Assembly (NCBI GenBank): GCA_028622995.1 | Contig: JAJQJQ010000003.1 | Location: 7,068,001-7,132,000, forward strand | From: Panagrolaimus kolymaensis | Lineage: Eukaryota; Nematoda; Chromadorea; Rhabditida; Panagrolaimidae | DNA: 64,000 nucleotides | Reading direction: 5' to 3' | Shown: in pieces, positions 57,854 through 64,000 of the stretch | How positions within the stretch are numbered: the first letter of the stretch is position 1 | Layout: each line of letters opens with the position of its first letter | Translations under genes and position numbers: made by a program | Notes under the pieces: generated by a model | Told to the model about the DNA's origin: nothing | Database searches by the model: none | What the model saw: only the letters and a program-made list of their open reading frames with translations

Positions 57854-59413
57854 ATGGGTGAACAACATGATTTTTTTGATGATCGTCCAGTTTTGACAAC
57901 TTTGACCCCAGTGAAAACGGTTTTCCAACAAGAACATGAACCAGCTCCAACCAATTTTGCCAACAATTCCACTTTCGAAGATGTTGATGATGACGAAGAC
58001 TTTCGAATGGATGGAGATTTTAATGATAAAAATGATGCAACTTCAAATGAACCATGTTTAGTTTGCGGAGGCATTGCAAAAGGATTGCATTTTCAAGTAA
58101 GCACCAAAAAAAGAAGAAAATTAAAAAACTTATTATTATTAAAAATTTAGGTAAATTCATGTCGAGCATGCGCCGCATTTTTCCGTCGTTCAACTAAATC
58201 CAAATTAGTTTATCGATGTCAACGTGGCACTGGACGTTGCGATTTAACCATCAAAGTTAAGGGAAAACCTTTGTGTCGATATTGCCGAATGAAAAAATGC
58301 ACGAGTGTTGGAATGAGAATTGAAAGTGAATCCATTCCATCTTTGGATAGCACTCATAATTCACCACCATCCACATTGTCTGATGACAACAATGCATCCT
58401 TGCAACTTGTATCCTACAGAGATATGCCTCGATCAGAAATAAGACTTGAAGGCAGACGCCTCGTTTACAATACTCAACCATTAGTTGCATTAGCTAAAGA
58501 TTCATTACAACAAAATCGAAGCCATTTACTTTCCCTTCCTCGTGGAATTTCAATAACACCCATGCAAAAAATGAATTATGCAATTTCAAAATTTGTTAAT
58601 GGATTAACTCCAAAAATTGGTGATATTCAAATTGTTACTGAAATTGGAGCGGATTGTGGTATGCGTTTTCAAGAGGAATATTTGCTCAAATTAATCGATG
58701 TTCTCACATCTTGTGATTATTTTGTTAATTTACCAGCTTGCGACAAGGTTATTTAAATTTATCTTACTTTTGCAACTTTAATTTTAAATTTAACCCAAAT
58801 TTTAGTTTCCACTTTTCAAAAGATTTTGGACTGTTTTCCAACAACTTGAACGCGGTTATCAAACCATGGTAGTATTCGGTAGTGAAACAAATGATTACCG
58901 ATTTATTATCGATGATAAAAAAGCAGTGGATATGGATTTAGATAAAGTTAAAATCACTGGGATGCCGGCATCTGATTTAAATAATGTCATGAAATTATTT
59001 GAACCTATTCGAGAAAGAATGTTTACACATTTAATGAATCCTCTCAAAACCATAAGGCCTACAATTTTTGAAATTGCTTACATGGCTCAACAAATTTTGT
59101 GGTCATGCTTTGGTAAGAATCAAAAAATCCTAGCCTTAATAAATTCATCGTATGGTTTTTTTTAGAAATCAGTGGCTTGACTCCAGAAACATATAAAATA
59201 GCTGAAGAAGTTTTGGAAAGATCTTCCAATGAAATCCATAATTATTATGTTTATGATATGCGTATTTCTAATTATGCTTCAAGACATGCATCCATTCTTA
59301 AACTCATCGCAGTTTCAGAATTTATCATTCGATCCAAAAAAGATATGATGATTATGGCAAAAGTTTTTGATGTCCTTGAAAATGACTTTTTTGATTCAGA
59401 ACTTTTCCAATAA
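57854..59413 (+). CDS. Nuclear hormone receptor, nematode supplementary type
   Basis: Exons 57854..58096, 58151..58747, 58806..59112 and 59166..59413 give 464 residues. An acidic N-terminus (DVDDDEDF) precedes a two-finger C4 DNA-binding domain: CLVCGGIAKGLHFQ, then VNSCRACAAFFRRSTKSK, CQRGTGRCDL and CRYCRMKKCTSVGM. The P-box CRACAAFF is found only in nematode receptors. The ligand-binding domain is helical (LFKRFWTVFQQLERGYQT, PIRERMFTHLMNPL, RASILKL-type helices) and ends DFFDSELFQ. It should bind DNA and act as a ligand- or cofactor-dependent transcription factor in the nucleus. The subfamily number is not assignable. A tandem relative follows 465 bp downstream, with matching intron positions in the DNA-binding domain and C-terminal half. 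Confidence 0.9.
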
Positions 59414-59877
59414 TTTTTTTTTATTTTAGACTTTTTATTATTATTGTTTTTTGAAATGTATCTCATTTTTTCTTAATTACATATTATTAAATTTTCTTAG
59501 TTTCAATTGTATTTATATTTTATTTTTATTCTTAGTCCTCCTCAAAAGCTTATTACCTTAAAGACTATAATCAACGCAAACTACAAGAAAAAATGATTGT
59601 GATTCTAAAATATTTAACCAACAAAAAAGTAAAATAAAAAATTTTTTCTTTGTCGTTAAAAAAAATAAATCATCACATTCGAGTCATAAAAAAGAAACAC
59701 ATTGAACACAAAAAATTATGAAACAACTAAACACAAAGTTTTGTCACGCTGGCATCCCATTTATATTGTCATCAACGTGTGTTTGTTAAGTCTTTTTTGC
59801 CTGCTTGCTTGATGGTGGCGTGCTAAAAAAAATATTTTTTGTGTTTGTTAAAATTAAAAAAATAAGAAGATAATCAG
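59414..59877. other. Spacer between the two nuclear receptor genes
   Basis: Contains the 3' end of the first receptor and should contain the start of the second. ATGs at about 59594 and 59719 open only short frames; neither joins the next exon in the phase it needs without making a stop. Confidence 0.4.
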
Positions 59878-61370
59878 GACAAAAATGGAAGAGCGGACCA
59901 CGAGACCCTGGTGAAAAAGAAGAGGAAGGAAATGGAAGTAAAAGATCTGAGCCATGCCTAGTTTGCGGAGTGTCCACTACTGGAGTCCATTTCCAAGTAA
60001 TTTTTACTTCAGTACTTTTTTTATGTTAAATTTTAAATTTTAGGTTAATTGCTGTCGAGCTTGCGCCGCTTTTTTTCGTCGATCTGTAAGATCAAAGAGT
60101 TCTTATCGATGCCAAAAAAGTGTTGGAAAATGTGACGTTACTTTGAGAAGTGAAAAATTTTCTTTTTATAATTTTTTTAATTACCTCTTTTTTCTTTTAG
60201 CCATTGGAAAACCAATTTGTCGATTTTGTCGTTTAAAAAAATGTATCCTAATTGGAATGAGAATTCAAAAAGATGCCACCAAAGAAGAACCATTAACGCA
60301 AAATGCCGAAGAATTGACTCAAAATATAAATCCAGAATCATCATCCAGCGCAATTGTGGCAAAAGTTTTTGAAACAGTAAGCGCGATATTTCGGGTAAAT
60401 CAAAAACACTTAAATCAAATTAATGAATAAAAAATGTTTTAAATTTTAGCAAAAAGGAATAATAATCGCAGCGGAAGCAAATATAAATCTTACCAAAAGT
60501 TTTAGTGAAGATGTTGCAAAGCTATTAGAATATTCAAAACCCAAAGAGCCCTTAATTTGTTTAACAGATTTTGGTAAAAGAGATAAAACATATATGGAAA
60601 CTTTTCTGATAAATACTGCAAAAACTTTAATGCAATTTGAATATTTTGCTGCTTTGGATGTTTCCGAAAAGGTGTGTTTAAGCTTTTCTTTAATTTTATT
60701 TTTTTTACAAAGTTTTTATAGTTTTTATTGTTTAAAAGATTTCGGCAAATTTTTCATGTTCTTGAAAGATGTTATCAAACTTCTCTTCATTATGGCGATG
60801 AAGATTTGGATGACACCCGAGTATGCCTTGGTTCAAGCCATTATGTTGAATTATCAAAAGCTCAAGAAACTTTTATATCAAAAAATAAACAAAAAGAATT
60901 AAATTCTTTTATTTTACCATTTTTGGAAAAAATTACTTTACTTTTGAGACCTTTCAAAAAAGCTTGTTTAACAAATTTTGAATTTGGTTATATTTGTTTG
61001 GTAACTTTATGGTCATGTTACGGTTCGTGCTTACAAATAATGGAAATAAAAAAATAAGAGTTAATTTTTTTATAGATATTTTGGAACTTAGTTCGGCAAC
61101 TCATAAACTTGGAGAAGATTTAATTAGCAGAGTATCTGAAGACCTCCACGAATACTACGTTAGAGAAATGAGAATGGTAAATTATGCTGCAAGACAAAGA
61201 GAACTATTTAAATTAATTCAAATTGCAGAGGTTTGTATTTACTTTTTTTTTTGTATAATTATATTCCTAAACTTTTGCAGTATATAATCCGAGATAAAAA
61301 GCAGATAATGGCAGCTAATCAAATTTTTGACTTCTTAGAAACAGATTTTCGTTTTGCTTCAGCTATGTAA
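59878..61370 (+). CDS. Nuclear hormone receptor, tandem copy; start codon not found
   Basis: Exons about 59878..59996, 60044..60149, 60201..60394, 60450..60671, 60722..61022, 61076..61230 and 61281..61370, all in phase. The DNA-binding domain is intact: CLVCGVSTTGVHFQ, VNCCRACAAFFRRSVRSK, CQKSVGKCDV, CRFCRLKKCILIGM. The ligand-binding domain aligns with the neighbour (LFKRFRQIFHVLERCYQT; REMRMVNYAARQRELFKL; FDFLETDF). The first exon has no in-frame ATG: a stop lies at 59871-59873, followed by a CAG acceptor at 59875-59877, which needs an upstream exon ending in phase 1. The gene is therefore either spliced from an unrecognised short first exon or 5'-damaged. Everything downstream is undamaged, which favours a working gene. 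It is diverged enough from its neighbour to be an old duplicate. Confidence 0.82.
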
Positions 61371-62844
61371 ATTTCAACATAATTACATATATTTTTTTAA
61401 TAATAAAAGAGTAGCTTTTTAGTTTGCTGGAAGGTATCTAAATCTTAAATATACATAAGTCAGGTGTTTATCCATGACAAAAAATAATTACTTCTTCCTC
61501 ATTCACGTGATGACCTAACCTTTTTTTCACTTTGATACAACAAAGTATTTTCAAAAAAAAAAAAATGAATAAACAAAAAGTCCTAAAGCCGATGCATTTT
61601 TTCTTCATTTGACCGAGAGGCAGAGAACGAAAGCAGCCCGTTATAAAAAAAAATAAAGTGCGACGATGAAGAAGAAATTTATTTTTTTGTTGTTTGTTCA
61701 AAAACAACTGTCTCATCTTCATTTTTTTTCAGTCAGAAAAAAATACGTAAATTTGTTCTCTCCATTTTTTGTTCTTCTTCCTTTTTTTATTATATTTAAT
61801 AATTTTGTTGTCAACGAAGCCAATAATATATATATCTGTAAAAACTAAAAGGAAAAACTTTGTTTTCCGTATTCTTTTCTTTAAAAAACTTCTTACGTTT
61901 TTTTCGTTTTCAAACAAAAAAAAACATGTGCAAAGGAGCATGCGTGTATGTATGAATATAGGAATATTTTTTTATTTCATTTCCCAATATGGCTGTTTTT
62001 TTCTTTCGCTAACAAATATGTGCATTCCTTCCAGAAAAGAATAAAAAAATAAGCTTACAAGGGACCTACCAGACATGTAACTTCGTGTCAAAGAACGTTC
62101 CTCTATTAAATGATAGATCCTGTATTTTTATAGTTGGAGCCGGAATAACTTTTCCCCATCGATTCAAATGTTTGAAAATTTTTAACTATAAAGTTTGAAT
62201 TAAAATGCCACTTTCCTTATAAGCTCTTTTGGCAATCAATGACTTGTTGACTTTATGGCTCAATGGTTATCGCTGTTGCCTTTGATCCGAAGGTTTCAAG
62301 TTCGAAGCCTAGGGATCAAAAATTCGTTTTTGCCTTTTTTTATTTTTGTTATTTGACATTTTTCAATTATTTTTTTTGTGTTAATTTTTTGACTTTAATA
62401 TGGTTGCACTTTTTTTTTAAAATTTAAGATTATTTTCCGTCATAATTCAATTTTTTTTTGTGTTAGTTATCACTTTATTTCAAATATGTTCAACATTTTC
62501 TTTTTCCAAATTCTTTTTTGTTTATGTCGGCTGGCTTTGTTTCGTTTTTTCTCTGACCTTTTAACGATTGTAAAAGGCCATCCTCGCAGACTTTCTCTTT
62601 TTACTTCTTTGTCTAAAAATGATGATTAAACATATCTGCTTTTAGCGCCGGTCATTAGCACATTTCTTTGTTTATTTTTTTTCACTAAAAAATCATCAAC
62701 TTTTCTTTTTCAAAATCGCCTTTAGCTCTCACCATTTTGTAATTTTATTTTGGAAGATTACAAAACATTAAACTATAATTTTAAAAATTCTGTAACATTT
62801 TTTTTCTTTTTGTTTGTTTGCAAAAGTAAAAAATAGAAAAAGAA
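61371..62844. other. Intergenic region, with tRNA-like relic
   Basis: AT-rich spacer between the second receptor and the last gene. Open frames at 61468-62044 on both strands are Phe/Lys-rich readings of homopolymers. A degenerate tRNA-like sequence is listed separately. Confidence 0.45.
62249..62320 (+). pseudogene. Degenerate tRNA-like sequence (Gln-like, TTG)
   Basis: An A-box-like TGGCTCAATGGTTATC and a B-box-like AGTTCGAAGCC lie 45 nt apart, and a CTTTGAT segment sits where an anticodon loop with TTG would be. However the acceptor, anticodon and T stems do not pair well, so this is at most a decayed tRNA or tRNA-derived element. Confidence 0.25.
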
Positions 62845-64000
62845 ATGAACCTATTATTTTTATTATTCATGGTTGTTCTCGCTTGTCCAGTTGGCGAGCT
62901 TATTGAAGAAATAGAAGAAAATCTTCAAACCCCAATTTCTCCACGTAACACTACTCTTGAATATTCTTTTGATGCTATGGTAATTGTTGTTGCTATCTTG
63001 GTGGTGTTTTGTATTATTCTTTTTGTTTGCTTCAAGCCTAAAGGTGTTTATATTCGGCAAAATCAAAATATTTTACCGGTTGCTTTTCATTCTCAATGCG
63101 CTTCTATTACTGCCCCAACTGCTAATTTCCGTAAAGTAGGTTATAAAAAAGTTAAAAAAGTTTTTTAAATATCTCAAATTTATTTTAGCACGTTCGCTCA
63201 AATAAAGGATGTCGAGGAAATATGAAAACAGCAACTTTATTGGGAAGAAATAAAAATAATATAAATATTCCCGCTATTTTAAAGGCTTTAGTGGATCAAT
63301 TTGGAATAGCTTTGGATCCTATAAATTTATCACGAAATGAAAAGAAAAAATTTTCTTACATCAAAAGTTTGTTTTCATATATTATTTAAAAAAATTTCTT
63401 CTTATTTTTTATAGGTTTACTCTCCAATCTTGATTATGAACAATACTCTCTCGATTTTTTTATCGACGGAGTTGACCCAGAAATATCGGATGACGAAGAA
63501 AATCTTGCAGGGGATGATAACGATGAGGATTATGTTGAGACTTCTGCTGAACGGGCTGAACGGAGAAGCCTTGAAAAATTATATATCCCCGAAAAATGGG
63601 AAGAAATTTTAAATCATTTTGATAACGACAAATGGAAATTTTCAAGAGTTCAACATAATTACACTCGCCTAACCCATGTCAATCAAATCCACAGGTACTA
63701 TTTAACCTTTATAATAAAAATAAAATAAGATTTATTGTTACAGAATGCGTGAATACCTTAAAAAAGAAGGAAGCATTTTCGAAAAATATCGAAAAATTGA
63801 GGAAGCCGTGATCGATGAATTCGAAAGCATGAGAAAAGATTTGGAAGATGTTCACGATCGTGATCTCATCGATATTGCATTGAGAGCCGCCGCTGAATTT
63901 GGTGCTGAAAACTTTAAAGCAAGTCCATCTTGGCTCAACCGCTTGAAAAAGAAATATCGAATTGTTGGACGTAAAATTAATGCGTATGTTACAAAGAAGG
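62845..64000 (+). CDS. CENP-B/Tc5-type helix-turn-helix protein, possibly membrane-tethered; 3' partial
   Basis: Exons 62845..63135, 63189..63366, 63415..63694 and 63744 to beyond 64000. Exon 1 gives a signal peptide (MNLLFLLFMVVLACPVG), a short luminal part with one NTT glycosylation site, and a single membrane segment (AMVIVVAILVVFCIILFVCF). Joined in phase through a 54-nt intron (GTAGGT...TTTTAG), the cytosolic side is basic, then acidic (EISDDEENLAGDDNDEDY). It ends in a helix-turn-helix of the CENP-B/Tc5 transposase class: DLIDIALRAAAEF, then ENFKASPSWLNRLKKKYRI. The alternative is two genes: exon 1 read through to its own TAA at 63166-63168, and a nuclear HTH protein starting at ATG 63222 after a trans-splice acceptor. 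I favour one gene because donor, phase and intron size all fit, but not strongly. The HTH part looks like a domesticated transposase domain. Confidence 0.6.

Noticed and set aside
61468..62044. Overlapping frames on both strands after the second nuclear receptor
   Set aside because: Homopolymer-driven, Phe/Lys-rich, no domain.

Overview
This window is nuclear DNA from a nematode. It is AT-rich, most introns are only about 45-60 nt with GT...AG borders, and several start codons sit just after a splice acceptor with no upstream exon, as in spliced-leader trans-splicing. Two nuclear receptors carry the nematode-type P-box CRACAAFF. The short introns, T-rich acceptors and long homopolymer-laden spacers suggest a clade IV (tylenchid-like) species, possibly root-knot nematode-like, but the sequence does not settle this. 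All exon models below were joined by hand; reading phase is kept across every junction given.

Left third (1-33 kb), mostly conserved housekeeping and cytoskeletal genes. The end of a SIAH E3 ligase (+) is followed by a FAHD1 hydrolase (-) and the rRNA-modifying enzyme TSR3 (+), head to head. A 12.5-kb, 20-exon SORBS/vinexin-type adaptor (-) follows, with an N-terminal PDZ domain; a globin-like gene that appears to lack the heme-binding histidine lies inside one of its introns. Then come TRAM (+), a close same-strand row LACTB / ICAP-1 / armadillo protein (-), the RNA-binding protein Bicaudal-C (-), an unassigned seven-pass receptor (-), and head to head with it a CDF metal transporter (+).

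Middle (33-47 kb): secreted, cysteine-rich proteins. A 16-exon gene (-) encodes a 2546-residue secreted protein built from exactly ten copies of a three-module CCP/sushi-like unit (30 modules). It shares a 664-bp upstream region with a divergent gene for a secreted protein with eight EGF domains. A neuropeptide-type GPCR (-) follows.

Right third (49-64 kb): 5-hydroxyisourate hydrolase and xanthine dehydrogenase lie next to each other on the minus strand; these are two steps of one purine-breakdown route. Two tandem nuclear receptors (+) follow, the second without an identifiable start. At the edge is a gene whose best model joins a signal peptide and membrane segment to a CENP-B/Tc5-type helix-turn-helix; it runs out of the window.

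The strongest candidates for something undescribed are the ten-fold CCP-like repeat protein with its divergent EGF partner, and the possible membrane-tethered HTH protein. I found no rRNA, CRISPR or intact transposon, and only a decayed tRNA-like sequence.
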